DNA from: a virus
Strand: one strand, 5' to 3'
DNA length: 31,584 nt
Virus record (IMG/VR): IMGVR_UViG_3300030104_002123
Coordinates: 1 to 31,584 of that record
Below the pieces are notes generated by a model. The model was not told the DNA's origin and did no database searches. It saw only the letters and a program-made list of their open reading frames with translations. Positions 1 to 12,479 of this stretch are shown piece after piece. The position numbers were made by a program, and so were the translations under genes. The first letter of the stretch is position 1, and each line of letters starts with the position of its first letter.

Positions 1-1
1 A

Positions 2-418
2 TTTATACCATTTATCTTTACTGGTGGTCCTAAAGGTAGTAAAACGCAAATATATAGAGATATGGCATCTTATATACAACAAGGGCAAGTAAAAGTACCT
101 CATCCTGAGGATTTAGACCCTCCAGAGGCAAAATTAGTCAATAAATGGCTAAGAGAACACATAGATTTAGAATATACTATGGATGCAGCGAATAAAACAG
201 AGAAGATATCTGCACCCACAGGTAAACATGATGATTATTGTGATAGTACCGCTGTAGCATTACACGCTTGTCTATCAATGTTACCTCCATCTGCATCGTT
301 TGCTAGTGTTTCTATACAACAAACAGGTACATCTAGACGAAGTGCACCTAAAAGAGGGGTGTTTACTACAACTAGACGCTCACAAAAGGTTAATAAAGGC
401 CGTTTAAGCGGTATATAA
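2..418 (+). CDS. terL: Terminase large subunit, C-terminal part (runs off left edge)
   Basis: The reading frame is open from base 2, so this is the 3' end of a longer gene and the ATG at 62 is an internal methionine. The visible part is the end of the RNase H-like nuclease domain that cuts the concatemer during packaging. The motif HDDYCDSTAVALHACL matches the terminal acidic motif of terminase nucleases, in which an Asp of the H-D-D/D pair is a metal ligand. Upstream, FIFTGGPKGSKTQIYRDM has the look of the strand and helix before that motif. The last ~35 residues are Ser/Thr/Arg/Lys-rich and probably disordered. The next gene is the portal, the normal partner of terminase. The ATPase domain is outside the window. 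Family call is firm given motif plus neighbour; catalytic competence cannot be judged from this fragment. Confidence 0.85.
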   Translation, partial: FIPFIFTGGPKGSKTQIYRDMASYIQQGQVKVPHPEDLDPPEAKLVNKWLREHIDLEYTMDAANKTEKISAPTGKHDDYCDSTAVALHACLSMLPPSASFASVSIQQTGTSRRSAPKRGVFTTTRRSQKVNKGRLSGI

Positions 419-429
419 GTAGATTTCGG

Positions 430-447
430 CGAAAGCTTTATATACTA
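430..447 (+). promoter_or_regulatory. Archaeal-type promoter (BRE/TATA) for the portal gene
   Basis: The 55-nt gap between terminase and portal contains CGAAAG followed by CTTTATATACTA (TATA element about 437-444). The same 12-mer occurs in the only long intergenic gap of the window, at 15875-15886. Archaeal transcription normally starts about 25 nt downstream of the TATA centre, which here is about 465-468, only some 6-9 nt before the GTG start at 474. No Shine-Dalgarno motif precedes that GTG, so a leaderless or near-leaderless mRNA is predicted. A bacterial -35/-10 pair is not apparent. A short inverted repeat TTTCG-G-CGAAA (424-434) overlaps the purine-rich side of the element. Confidence 0.7.
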
Positions 448-473
448 TATCCGACTATATACTTCTGATAGCC

Positions 474-1751
474 GTGGCTCTAAGTGATTATTGGCCTTTT
501 AATAGGCGAAGTTTCGCAACAAAAGGGACTAACCCTCCATTTACTCCAGACCAACCGAGAAGTTATGGTTCTGGTGCAATTAAACGCATTCAATTACAGA
601 ATGACGGAGGTCTCTTTGGTGGCGGAGCTAATAAAGAACCACAGTTAGGTGATTATAAGACATACATGAATGTATATCTCTCTGACCCAATAGTCAGAAC
701 TTTAATTGATTTACCTTGTATGTATGCTGCAAAGGATGGATATGATATAGTCACCGATAGTGATGAAGACAGGGAAAACATTGCCGCATTATTTGACGAA
801 ATAAACTTAGAGCAAACGTTATATACTTGGCTTCGTAATGGAAGAATTTTTGGTACATCTTATTTAGAGTGGACTGGCGATAATCTTATTGTTAGGTCTT
901 CTCAGAATATGTATATACAAAGAAACCCTAGTGGACAAGTAATGTATTACTATCAGGATTTAGGGGATGATGAAGATTCAATCAGATTTGAAGAAGACGA
1001 ACTTGTATGCTATCGTAACAACCCGTTCGATGATTACGCTTATGGTCTTTCTGACATCCATCCAATTCTTTATCTGGTTGACCTCAAGGATTATGCAGAA
1101 CGGGACATCGGAGCTGCTCTCAATAAATACGCTACTAGTAGGTTTGATATTAGCGCTGGACTCCCCGATATGCCTTATGGTCCTGATAAAATTAACGAAA
1201 TTGTGGACGCATTTAATTCGCTGGAACCCGGCGAGGACATTATTCACGGTAATGATATTACTGTCAAGGAGTTACAAGGAACACAACGAGCATTTGAATA
1301 TGGTAAATATACTGATGATTTGCTCAAGAAAATCCACGTGGCCCTTAAAGTTCCGATAACAATGTTCGATAAACCGGAGCAAGCGCGTGCAATATTTGAA
1401 CCATACGTTAGACACTTACAGTCTGCGGTAGAAGCTGTTATTAACAGTCAATTAATGCCACAGATATTAGGTGGTGACGCTAAGTTCAAGTTCAGGCACA
1501 TAAATGTGGATGACGCATTTGTAAAAGCAAAGACTGATATGATATACTTATCTGAGGGTGTACTGTCACCCGGTGAAGTTAGGTCAGAAAGGGGATTGAA
1601 TCCAGATGGAATAGCTGAAGTGCAAGATACTGCAAAGAATGCTAATGTTTCTGGAGGTAGAGACCAAGACAAAACAGAAGAGTCCGCAAGGACAGAAAAT
1701 CGCGCTGGTAACGAACCGGCTGCAAATCCAACGGGGGATAGAGAAGAATGA
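474..1751 (+). CDS. Portal protein
   Basis: This is the dodecameric ring protein that forms the DNA entry vertex of the capsid and docks terminase and the neck. The 425-residue length is usual for HK97/SPP1-type portals. Recognisable pieces are the early segment YLSDPIVRTLIDLPCMYAA (helical wing entry), a central FEEDELVCYRNNPFDDYA followed by YGLSDIHPIL, which is the common portal 'YG.S.l.pil' motif near residues 186-205, and then a long helical stem and crown. The C-terminal ~35 residues are hydrophilic (Glu, Arg, Asn-rich) and likely disordered. It starts with GTG, has no ribosome-binding site, and sits just downstream of an archaeal promoter, so initiation is probably leaderless. Its stop overlaps the next gene's ATG (ATGA). 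Placement between terminase and protease agrees with the call. Confidence 0.9.
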   Translation: MALSDYWPFNRRSFATKGTNPPFTPDQPRSYGSGAIKRIQLQNDGGLFGGGANKEPQLGDYKTYMNVYLSDPIVRTLIDLPCMYAAKDGYDIVTDSDEDRENIAALFDEINLEQTLYTWLRNGRIFGTSYLEWTGDNLIVRSSQNMYIQRNPSGQVMYYYQDLGDDEDSIRFEEDELVCYRNNPFDDYAYGLSDIHPILYLVDLKDYAERDIGAALNKYATSRFDISAGLPDMPYGPDKINEIVDAFNSLEPGEDIIHGNDITVKELQGTQRAFEYGKYTDDLLKKIHVALKVPITMFDKPEQARAIFEPYVRHLQSAVEAVINSQLMPQILGGDAKFKFRHINVDDAFVKAKTDMIYLSEGVLSPGEVRSERGLNPDGIAEVQDTAKNANVSGGRDQDKTEESARTENRAGNEPAANPTGDREE

Positions 1752-3001
1752 GCAAAGAGTACGACTACGAGCGTTGTATAATAGAAGTAGCCCCAACCCT
1801 TAAGAAAAGAGGAGTTGAGGACTATCAAGAGACTGCGGCAAACATGTGCCGCATGAGGGTAGAGGAAGGAACTGATAGAAAGTTCGCTGAACCTGCCGGG
1901 GGCGGAGAGGAAAATCAACGCAGTTTTGCAATTGATTTGGAAGAACCTGTCCATACGGATGAACATATAGAGTTTCCAGTAATCGCTATAACGTCAGGCC
2001 CCCACGACGAAGATGGCGACCAAAAGGTCTTTATTGAACCATCCGTATTAGAAAAAAGTGTTGAGACTTTCACTGAATTACCAGTTTACTACAATCATCA
2101 ACGAACTGAGGAAGACCTCCTCGGAAAGGCTATCAACCCACAACTCGTAGAGCTTGATAGTGGTAAAAAGGCAATTAAGATGCTTGCGCAATTATATAAG
2201 GGCGCAGCTGAAAGAAATGGAGTGTTAGAAAAGATTGAAAACGGAGATATGACGCATGTCTCTATCGATTGGTTTTCTAAAGATGTAGATGTCCAAGGAG
2301 AACCGTTTGCAATGGACATTCGTCCTATCGAGGTGAGTTTTATTGATAATGAGACTCGCACACCCGTCTGTGACGCATGTACAATAGAAAAGAAATGTGA
2401 TGATGACCACCGTGAATTCGGTGGCGAGCATGAGGACTGTGGCGGCTCTTGTAGCAGCGACGATGAATCATGTGCCTGTGACACACACGGGCGAAACAGC
2501 GAGGTAGAAACTATGGCTGAAGAACAAGTAAAAGAAGTTGTCTCCGAAGCAGTTGGAATCACTGAGCGTGAATTCGCTTCAATGAAACAACAGTTAGAAG
2601 AGATGAAAGAGACTTATGCTGAGTTAAACACCAAGCACGAAGAGGCAATGACTCTCGTATCAAAATTCCAAGAAGAAAAAGAAGCAAGAGAAGCAGCAGA
2701 AGCTGAAGCTCGTGTAGAATCTTTCGTAAGTAGCATCCTAGAAAAGGAAGTTGCTCTTGGTAAACTCGATGACGATGGGAAGGATGCACGTGCAGAGGAA
2801 CTCAAAGCATGGGACAATATAAAGCTAGAAGGATTCAGTATCGCAATGGAATCAATGCCATTACCAGTAGAAACCGAAAGGACATACGGTAAAGGTAAAT
2901 CCCATGATGCTGAAGAAACTCCAGAAGTAGAAGCTGACGAAACCCCACGCATGTTTGCGATGGAAAACGGACGCATTGTCTTCAAAGGAGAAGAAAACTA
3001 A
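1748..3001 (+). CDS. Prohead maturation protease fused to scaffold, with a Cys-rich linker
   Basis: This is a 417-residue HK97-family (S78-like) protease with an appended scaffold. Candidate catalytic residues are His117 in LPVYYNHQRT and Ser172 in MTHVSIDWF; the family-typical EVSFID block follows at 195-200, corresponding to the 'EvSlVd.PA' region of such proteases. Residues 1-42 form a separate small helical domain (YDYERCIIEVAPTLKKRG). Residues 208-244 carry seven cysteines (208, 211, 217, 231, 235, 242, 244) among acidic residues and His, which is unusual. Residues ~256-340 are a Glu/Lys/Ala-rich predicted coiled coil, fitting a scaffold that is digested after assembly. Translation probably couples to the portal through the ATGA overlap, helped by GGGGGAT at 1733-1739. 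It is followed by decoration protein and capsid, as expected for a head-assembly module. The catalytic assignments are by motif only. Confidence 0.85.
   Translation: MSKEYDYERCIIEVAPTLKKRGVEDYQETAANMCRMRVEEGTDRKFAEPAGGGEENQRSFAIDLEEPVHTDEHIEFPVIAITSGPHDEDGDQKVFIEPSVLEKSVETFTELPVYYNHQRTEEDLLGKAINPQLVELDSGKKAIKMLAQLYKGAAERNGVLEKIENGDMTHVSIDWFSKDVDVQGEPFAMDIRPIEVSFIDNETRTPVCDACTIEKKCDDDHREFGGEHEDCGGSCSSDDESCACDTHGRNSEVETMAEEQVKEVVSEAVGITEREFASMKQQLEEMKETYAELNTKHEEAMTLVSKFQEEKEAREAAEAEARVESFVSSILEKEVALGKLDDDGKDARAEELKAWDNIKLEGFSIAMESMPLPVETERTYGKGKSHDAEETPEVEADETPRMFAMENGRIVFKGEEN
2501..2505 (+). promoter_or_regulatory. Internal ribosome-binding site inside the protease gene
   Basis: GAGGT lies 7 nt upstream of an in-frame ATG at 2513, at the boundary between the Cys-rich linker and the coiled-coil scaffold. 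The strength and spacing match real starts in this window, for example GAGGT before the tube gene at 16567. It could be chance because the surrounding codons are Glu/Val/Glu. Confidence 0.45.
2513..3001 (+). CDS. Candidate nested scaffold protein (in-frame start in the protease gene)
   Basis: An internal ATG with its own GAGGT would produce a 162-residue protein identical to the C-terminal part of the protease fusion. It begins MAEEQVKEVVSEAVG and is dominated by an acidic coiled coil, with the C-terminal AMENGRIVFKGEEN that would be available to bind capsid subunits. The arrangement would match the lambda C/Nu3 pair, where the scaffold is expressed in excess from a nested start. What is seen is the start, the SD-like site and the domain boundary; use of the start is inference. 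The alternative is that only the fusion is made and self-cleaved. Confidence 0.45.
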   Translation: MAEEQVKEVVSEAVGITEREFASMKQQLEEMKETYAELNTKHEEAMTLVSKFQEEKEAREAAEAEARVESFVSSILEKEVALGKLDDDGKDARAEELKAWDNIKLEGFSIAMESMPLPVETERTYGKGKSHDAEETPEVEADETPRMFAMENGRIVFKGEEN

Positions 3002-3012
3002 GGTGATTAAAT

Positions 3013-3408
3013 ATGGCAATCGTAAAAACTATTTTAGTAAATGATGGTGGAGCTCCGGCTCGTATCCTCAATTTCGAAGCAGCAGAAGCCATCAATGCAG
3101 GTGACGCATTAGAATTTAACAGCAGCGCAAAATTAATTGCAGCTGATACCGACGACGTACCAGTCGCTGGGTTTGCATTAGCAGACGCAGCATCAGGAGC
3201 ATTAGTCTCCATGATAACTGGTAGCGGAATCGTAATTTACGCTAATGTAGACGGAGACTCCGTCGATGTCGCTGTTGGTGACTTGTTGACTATCGGAGAA
3301 TCTGGAGCTCTAGTAAAAGAAGCTTCAGGAGCAGATAAAAACCCTTGTGCAGTAGCACTTGAGGCAAACGCAGGAACAGAAGCCCAAGTTAAGGTCTTGG
3401 TGTTCTAA
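3013..3408 (+). CDS. Capsid decoration (cement) protein candidate
   Basis: This is a 131-residue Ala/Val/Gly/Asp-rich beta protein without cysteine clusters or membrane segments. Segments such as AEAINAGDALEFNSSAKLI, PVAGFALADAASGALVSMI and VAVGDLLTIGESGALVK show the 'v.aGd.v....g.vv.A......G..v.v...G...' pattern of small decoration proteins of the DUF2190 kind. These sit next to the major capsid gene and stabilise the expanded shell. The start is supported by GGTGAT (3002-3007), an archaeal-style Shine-Dalgarno, 5 nt before ATG. It lies 12 nt after the protease stop and 12 nt before the capsid start. Like the capsid gene it uses more C-ending codons than the tail genes, which suggests high expression. 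Function is inferred from position and pattern. Confidence 0.7.
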   Translation: MAIVKTILVNDGGAPARILNFEAAEAINAGDALEFNSSAKLIAADTDDVPVAGFALADAASGALVSMITGSGIVIYANVDGDSVDVAVGDLLTIGESGALVKEASGADKNPCAVALEANAGTEAQVKVLVF

Positions 3409-3419
3409 GGAGATAAAAT

Positions 3420-4487
3420 ATGGTAGCAGCAGGAACAAATCCCGGTATAGCATCGAGCCAATTGAGCTCAACCGCTAACAGGGTATTGGTAGACTACAAA
3501 GACGCAATTCAGGACTACAAAGTCACTGATATGCCTGTAGTTAATATGTTCGCAGAGCGTTTCACAACCGACACAGGTGGAGATGTTGATATCACATTCG
3601 CAAAACCTTCAATGGGTCTAGAACAAATTGAAGAAGGTGCAGTACCAGCTTACCAACACACAGATTTGAGAAACGAACGTGTCTCAGTCAAAGAGTTTGG
3701 TATCGCAGTAGGTGTAACCCGCAGAATGTTAGAAGATTCAAGATTCTCTGAAATGGAATTAGCTCTTAACGAAGCAAGACGAGCAGTACAAAGGCACGTA
3801 ACAAAGCATTTCATATACGCAGTATTTGGAATAGCTGACACAACTTTCGGTACAACCGCAAAGGCCACAGGTACTAACGAAACAGCAATCGAGACTTTCG
3901 CAACCCACCCACACGGTGGATTCTATGGTGCAAGTCCAGCTTCTGGTTCAAGATTATACGAATATGGTGAGTACTCAACTTCAGAATTGGATACAATGGG
4001 TTCACACTATTTCGCATCTCAAGATTCAAGCAGTTCTGAGTCCACCACTGGTGGTAACTTAGAGTTGACTGATATAACCAAAGCTATTGAATTAATGAGT
4101 GCAAAGGGAATGGTCCCAGACACTATATTAATTTCACCAACGCACTACAAAACTCTATTGAATTTAGCTGACTTCACAGCCCCATTCTCAGGCGCAAGTA
4201 CATCTTTCGCAGGAGGAAAAGGTGGTCTAGATTACGTCAATGATGTATCTAATGACGGTGTTGTCGGACAAATATACGGACTTAACGTTGTAGTTAATCC
4301 GTTCGTACCTCAAACAAGAGCTGGAATTTTCGACATGAAGGTTAAACCAGTAGCTTACGTCGAAAGACGTGGACTAACTGTCGAAGAAGCAAACCCCGGA
4401 TTCGGAATTATGGGTTCATACATGTCTATGAGATATGGATTGAAAATCATAAGACCAGAAGCTGGCTGTATTGTAATTTCAGATTAG
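3420..4487 (+). CDS. Major capsid protein, HK97 fold
   Basis: This 355-residue protein should be the main shell subunit. The N-terminal third has the usual capsid arm and E-loop features: QDYKVTDMPVVNMFAERF, a beta segment GGDVDITFAKPSMGLEQI, then RVSVKEFGIAVGVTRRMLED, where 'fg....it.r..led' is typical of HK97-fold capsid E-loop and spine-helix entry. A long spine helix follows (FSEMELALNEARRAVQRHVTKH is its core). The C-terminal P and A domains include DTILISPTHYKTLLN and YGLNVVVNPFVPQTRAGIF, a common capsid pattern of residue positions just before the final strand. There is no N-terminal delta domain, fitting a separate scaffold in the protease gene. AGGAGAT at 3408-3414 sets the start. 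Codon use is enriched in C-ending codons, as expected for the most abundant protein. Confidence 0.88.
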   Translation: MVAAGTNPGIASSQLSSTANRVLVDYKDAIQDYKVTDMPVVNMFAERFTTDTGGDVDITFAKPSMGLEQIEEGAVPAYQHTDLRNERVSVKEFGIAVGVTRRMLEDSRFSEMELALNEARRAVQRHVTKHFIYAVFGIADTTFGTTAKATGTNETAIETFATHPHGGFYGASPASGSRLYEYGEYSTSELDTMGSHYFASQDSSSSESTTGGNLELTDITKAIELMSAKGMVPDTILISPTHYKTLLNLADFTAPFSGASTSFAGGKGGLDYVNDVSNDGVVGQIYGLNVVVNPFVPQTRAGIFDMKVKPVAYVERRGLTVEEANPGFGIMGSYMSMRYGLKIIRPEAGCIVISD

Positions 4488-4517
4488 ATAGGCTAAGTTA
4501 ACATAAAATCGTGGTTC

Positions 4518-4543
4518 GGGTGGCACCAGAGTAAAAGCCACCC
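4518..4543 (+). other. Hairpin after the capsid gene
   Basis: In the 74-nt gap after the capsid gene, GGGTGGC (4518-4524) and GCCACCC (4537-4543) can form a perfect 7-bp GC-rich stem with a 12-nt loop. No T-run follows, so it is not a standard terminator. It may protect or define the 3' end of capsid mRNA, or reduce read-through into the fibre genes. The remaining gap ends with AGGAG, the ribosome-binding site of the next gene. Confidence 0.55.
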
Positions 4544-4561
4544 AACATCTCTAGGAGAAGC

Positions 4562-6219
4562 ATGAAAAAGTTCAAACCAACAAAAGTTAAACCGCAACAA
4601 TCCAATGATTATGGATTATCGAAAAAAACTACGGCTAAGACCCGTATGATGGTACTAGACGACAGGCTAATCTCCAAACAATATATAACATCTAAATTAG
4701 ACGCAAGAATAGATGATACAACCTACGGTGATGGTTGGGACGGTGTAACGGATAGAGCACCGTCAGTCAATGCAGTATACGATAAGATTAATTCTATGGG
4801 TGCTACATCTGACGTATGGACAAGGGAAGATTCGAGTTCTGATGCCAGAGTAAGAACAAACAAAACTGGTTTTTATGGTTTTGGTAATTCTACTGACATG
4901 GCATTTACTGAGATAACACATAAATGTACCATAGATGGTGATTTAAGAGTAGGAGCTATAGATGGCTCTACTAAAGACATATACCTAGATGACGGAGTGC
5001 AATTCTATAAATATGATGCATCAAGCTCTACTAGTATGTTACATCTTAACTCATCTAATGGAAACAAGTCTCCTATAAATTTTGCTATCGGGAGCACAAA
5101 TCCGACAGTTCCTTTAGAGATTAACAAATCTGAAGGTAGTGCATTAGATTTAAATGACGGAACAGGGCTATTCCAAATTGGAGCCGATGGTGCAGCTAAT
5201 ATAGGTATGAACGCTACAAAGATACAAGCCAGAGATGGTAGTGGTAGTGGCTCTACATTATTAGTAAACGCAGCTGGAGGAGATGTAAAATTAAGTAATG
5301 GTTCAGGTACCGTTACTGTAGAGAATGATTTAGTTGTAGATGGTAATTTAACAGTTAGTGGTACAGCTACTTCTGTAAATACCGAAACTATAACACTAGA
5401 TGATAATATTATAGTTCTTAATAATAATGAAACTGGTACACCATCTGCTAATGCAGGTATAGAAGTAGAAAGAGGTACCGCAACTAACAGGTCTTTAAGA
5501 TGGAATGAGACAACGGATAAGTGGCAGATACAAACAGGTGATAGTACCTATGGTGATATAGCTACTGGTGGTGGTTCGGTTGAAGGAACTGTTGCTGCTG
5601 GTGCAAGTGTATCTGGTTCAAACACTGGTGACGTAACTTTGTCTGTTGCAGGTACTGTTCCAACTGGTGCAATTAGTTTAAGTAATCAGGTAGTTACATT
5701 TGGTGACAAGTTTATTTATAACGAAGGTACTGGTAACGAACTTGGTGTAGATGGCGGGGCGGATGGAAAGCTTGCTATCTTTGGAACTACAGGTGGTTCA
5801 GGTACAAACGCTCTTACACTGAAAGGTGGTAACTCAGCAGCGTCGAATCCTGCACTAACTATTACAGGACATATGGAAGCAGATACCAAATCTTTTAATA
5901 TTCCACATCCTATCTATGATGATAGGAGATTAGTATATGGTGCCCTCGAAGGTCCAGAGTATGGAGTTTATAATAGAGGAACCGTAGAACTAGATGTATT
6001 TCCAGAACGTATACCTATAGAATTACCTAACTATTGGTTTAAACTATGTGGTGCTGATTATACTGTAACACTAACCCCATATGGACCATATAACGTTTGG
6101 ATAGATGAAAAAACAGAAGATGGATTTTTTGTTTGTACTTCAGCAGAAAGTAATGTCAAATTTGATTGGATTGTAACTGGCGGACGTAAGGACGCAATAA
6201 TACCGGAGGTTGAACCACT

Positions 6220-6238
<19 letters not shown>
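4562..6238 (+). CDS. Tail-fibre-like adhesin with marine-phage C-terminal domain
   Basis: This 558-residue protein begins with a short basic N-terminus, then a Ser/Asp/Gly/Thr-rich beta region. Residues ~255-338 contain [30 protein letters not shown] and [13 protein letters not shown], a fibre module I recognise from marine tailed phages. Residues ~443-545 form a separate domain with [20 protein letters not shown], a Tyr/Trp motif in [10 protein letters not shown], and [12 protein letters not shown] near the end, matching a C-terminal module of cyanophage structural proteins. The likely role is host attachment or a decoration fibre. It follows the capsid gene and overlaps the collagen-like gene by 19 nt, so the two may be translated together and form one appendage. 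AGGAG at 4553-4557 supports the start. The exact virion location is unknown. Confidence 0.75.
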
Positions 6239-10700
<4,462 letters not shown>

Positions 10701-10713
<13 letters not shown>

Positions 10714-10925
10714 ATATGGAAGAAAAAGAGAAGATAGAATTATTGATTCGCATGGATGAAAGGATTAAGAACATTTATAATAGAATGGATAAGTTCGAAA
10801 ATCTTTTTACAAACCATTTAGCACACCACGAGATGTGGGAAGAAGATATTAAAAGACAAGTACGTTGGTTAGTAGGTTCTGCTTTGACAGCAGCTACTGG
10901 CGTAGGTGCTTGGGGGATGATGTAA
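10701..10925 (+). CDS. Small coiled-coil protein with C-terminal membrane segment
   Basis: This 74-residue protein has an N-terminal amphipathic helix ([20 protein letters not shown]), a hinge with [16 protein letters not shown], and a C-terminal hydrophobic stretch ([19 protein letters not shown]) long enough for one membrane pass. The organisation resembles XhlA-like holin-associated proteins of phages, where a soluble coiled coil is anchored at the C-terminus. In a virus of an archaeon without peptidoglycan a lysis role is uncertain; a virion or membrane-penetration role is equally possible. The start could be ATG 10701, inside the end of the collagen gene, or ATG 10716, immediately after it. 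Its stop overlaps the next start (TAATG). Function is not established. Confidence 0.6.
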
Positions 10926-11392
10926 TGGCGATAACAAGAGATTCAACATTAGATTTAGACCAGATAGGCACAAGAGTTAGACTACTCACAGGTATAGAAG
11001 CTACAGAAGTAGACGATACAGATTTATCTGAGTTAGTCAGTATGGCTATTGAGTGGGTAGAAGACCAACTAGGTAGTACTTATACTGTAGATACAAAAAA
11101 CTCACACGATAACGCTGTTATATACTATACCTCTTATCTGACAAGTATAGCACAAAATGGTATGGGAGTTGAAAACCTTAAGGTAGGAGATTTGTTTGTA
11201 TCTTTTGCAGATGAAGAACCATACAAAAGGTTTGAGCAAATGGCATTTGACGCACTCAAGACTGAAACAGCATTGAGTATTAAGATGACATCATATAATG
11301 CAGACCCAGACCAAGGTAGTGTCGATTGGCACAAGAATATAGACGGTAGTGATAATACACTCAACGTAAGACAAAAACCAAGGAATATGTAA
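10925..11392 (+). CDS. Head-tail connector (adaptor-like) protein candidate
   Basis: This is a 155-residue, mostly helical acidic protein: LDQIGTRVRLLTGIEATEVD, LSELVSMAIEWVEDQLG, and a later helix YKRFEQMAFDALKTETALS. Small all-helical proteins of this size directly after the portal/capsid region are typically adaptors that extend the portal (HK97 gp6 or SPP1 gp15-like), and the 'd..l..li..A...ve..lg' pattern fits that family. I chose ATG 10925 over the upstream in-frame ATG 10865 because it overlaps the previous stop (TAATG) and is preceded by GGGGATGAT. The extra 20 upstream codons fall inside the coiled-coil gene and read as non-homologous, Cys/Trp-rich sequence. Assignment is by position and predicted fold. 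Confidence 0.55.
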   Translation: MAITRDSTLDLDQIGTRVRLLTGIEATEVDDTDLSELVSMAIEWVEDQLGSTYTVDTKNSHDNAVIYYTSYLTSIAQNGMGVENLKVGDLFVSFADEEPYKRFEQMAFDALKTETALSIKMTSYNADPDQGSVDWHKNIDGSDNTLNVRQKPRNM

Positions 11393-11393
11393 A

Positions 11394-12479
11394 ATGACTG
11401 GTACAGGCACCTCAGTAAAATTAGGTTCAGTAAACTTCCCTAAGTTATTAAGACATTTAGGACATCGTACAAATCAAGTGCGTGACTTAGTTTTTGCTAG
11501 AGATGCCATTTTCCGTAAAGAAGTTATGACAACCAAAGCAAGCAGTGCTTCAGGTAGAGGTAGTGGGACTACTTCTTTGTCTGGACCAGCTGTAAGTTTT
11601 GGTTATGAAGAAAGTAGCTCTGCCGCGCAATCTGCGGGTACGAATGCCGCTTACCATGTAAACAGTCCATCAATGGTTTTACCGGGCTTACAGGCCATAC
11701 AATCGCCCATTACGAGCCGTTCTGGTAAGCTAGAGAGAACAGGACATAGAATATCAGGTGAATGTACCTTTTATTTACCACCACACGAATATATTAGACG
11801 ATTACCAAATTTTAGTTACATAGGGGCAAATTCTGATGACGGAAATGCTTCACATTCAAATTATCAATTCAGTGAGATAGAAACATATGACAAACTTATA
11901 GATATGGAAAGGATAATTATACAACATAATGGGGTCAATGAAACAAGTTCATATGGAAATCACACTGTTCCAGCTCAAACTAACTCAGGTTTTGGTTCAG
12001 GTTTCCCCGGTTATGAAATAGATAGAGTTCAATTCAAATTAAAATCTACCGCTACCGTAGACTATATATTAGCTTCAGGTAAAATAAGTGATTCAGCTTG
12101 TACACTTAAATGGGATGGTAATATGGCTTTATCAAATAACATATACACTACATTTGATTTACCTTTGAGAAATGTATCAGCAGGAGATACTACATCAGTT
12201 TATAAAAATGGAGTACGTAATGAGTTTACAGCTGCAATAACAGGCAGTTTTGATATGGACAGGATGATAAATGACCCTATATCAGAAGATGAAAATGAGT
12301 TTGGAAGTGTAAAAGTTTATTTAACAAGTTCTGGACCATTAGATATAAAAGACGTTTATTTTTATAAATCAGCCGAATGGCGCGTAGAAAGTATTAAAGA
12401 TTACAGAGATGAACTTATGGAAGTTAAAGCCGTAAGAGTCAGAGGAGATAGAACATCAAGGAGAAGAACATATGGCTAA
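11394..12479 (+). CDS. Structural protein, possible neck/stopper
   Basis: This 361-residue protein has no membrane segment. The N-terminal helix (FPKLLRHLGHRTNQVRDLVF) precedes a Ser/Gly/Thr-rich beta region. The C-terminal sequence YKSAEWRVESIKDYRDELME followed by VRVRGDRTSRRRTYG reads like the 'y.V..v.dy.....e.kAvrv' end of head-closure or minor structural proteins. It starts 1 nt after the adaptor candidate and overlaps the next small gene by 8 nt. The position between adaptor and tail terminator is where the stopper is normally encoded. It is larger than typical stoppers (100-130 residues), so it may carry an added domain. I do not recognise a specific family. Confidence 0.5.
   Translation: MTGTGTSVKLGSVNFPKLLRHLGHRTNQVRDLVFARDAIFRKEVMTTKASSASGRGSGTTSLSGPAVSFGYEESSSAAQSAGTNAAYHVNSPSMVLPGLQAIQSPITSRSGKLERTGHRISGECTFYLPPHEYIRRLPNFSYIGANSDDGNASHSNYQFSEIETYDKLIDMERIIIQHNGVNETSSYGNHTVPAQTNSGFGSGFPGYEIDRVQFKLKSTATVDYILASGKISDSACTLKWDGNMALSNNIYTTFDLPLRNVSAGDTTSVYKNGVRNEFTAAITGSFDMDRMINDPISEDENEFGSVKVYLTSSGPLDIKDVYFYKSAEWRVESIKDYRDELMEVKAVRVRGDRTSRRRTYG

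Noticed and set aside
62-418. Stand-alone 118-residue gene starting at ATG 62
   Set aside because: The frame is open to the left edge and the residues before Met continue a terminase nuclease domain.
967-1359. 130-codon ORF in another frame within the portal gene
   Set aside because: It overlaps the portal entirely, has a composition unlike a folded protein and no ribosome-binding site.
4518-4543. Factor-independent bacterial terminator
   Set aside because: The stem is good but no T-run follows it, and downstream genes appear to belong to the same unit.
10865-10924. Upstream ATG for the adaptor-like gene giving 20 extra residues
   Set aside because: The extension lies inside the coiled-coil gene and looks like non-protein sequence. 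ATG 10925 has a coupled stop/start and a GGGGATGAT site.
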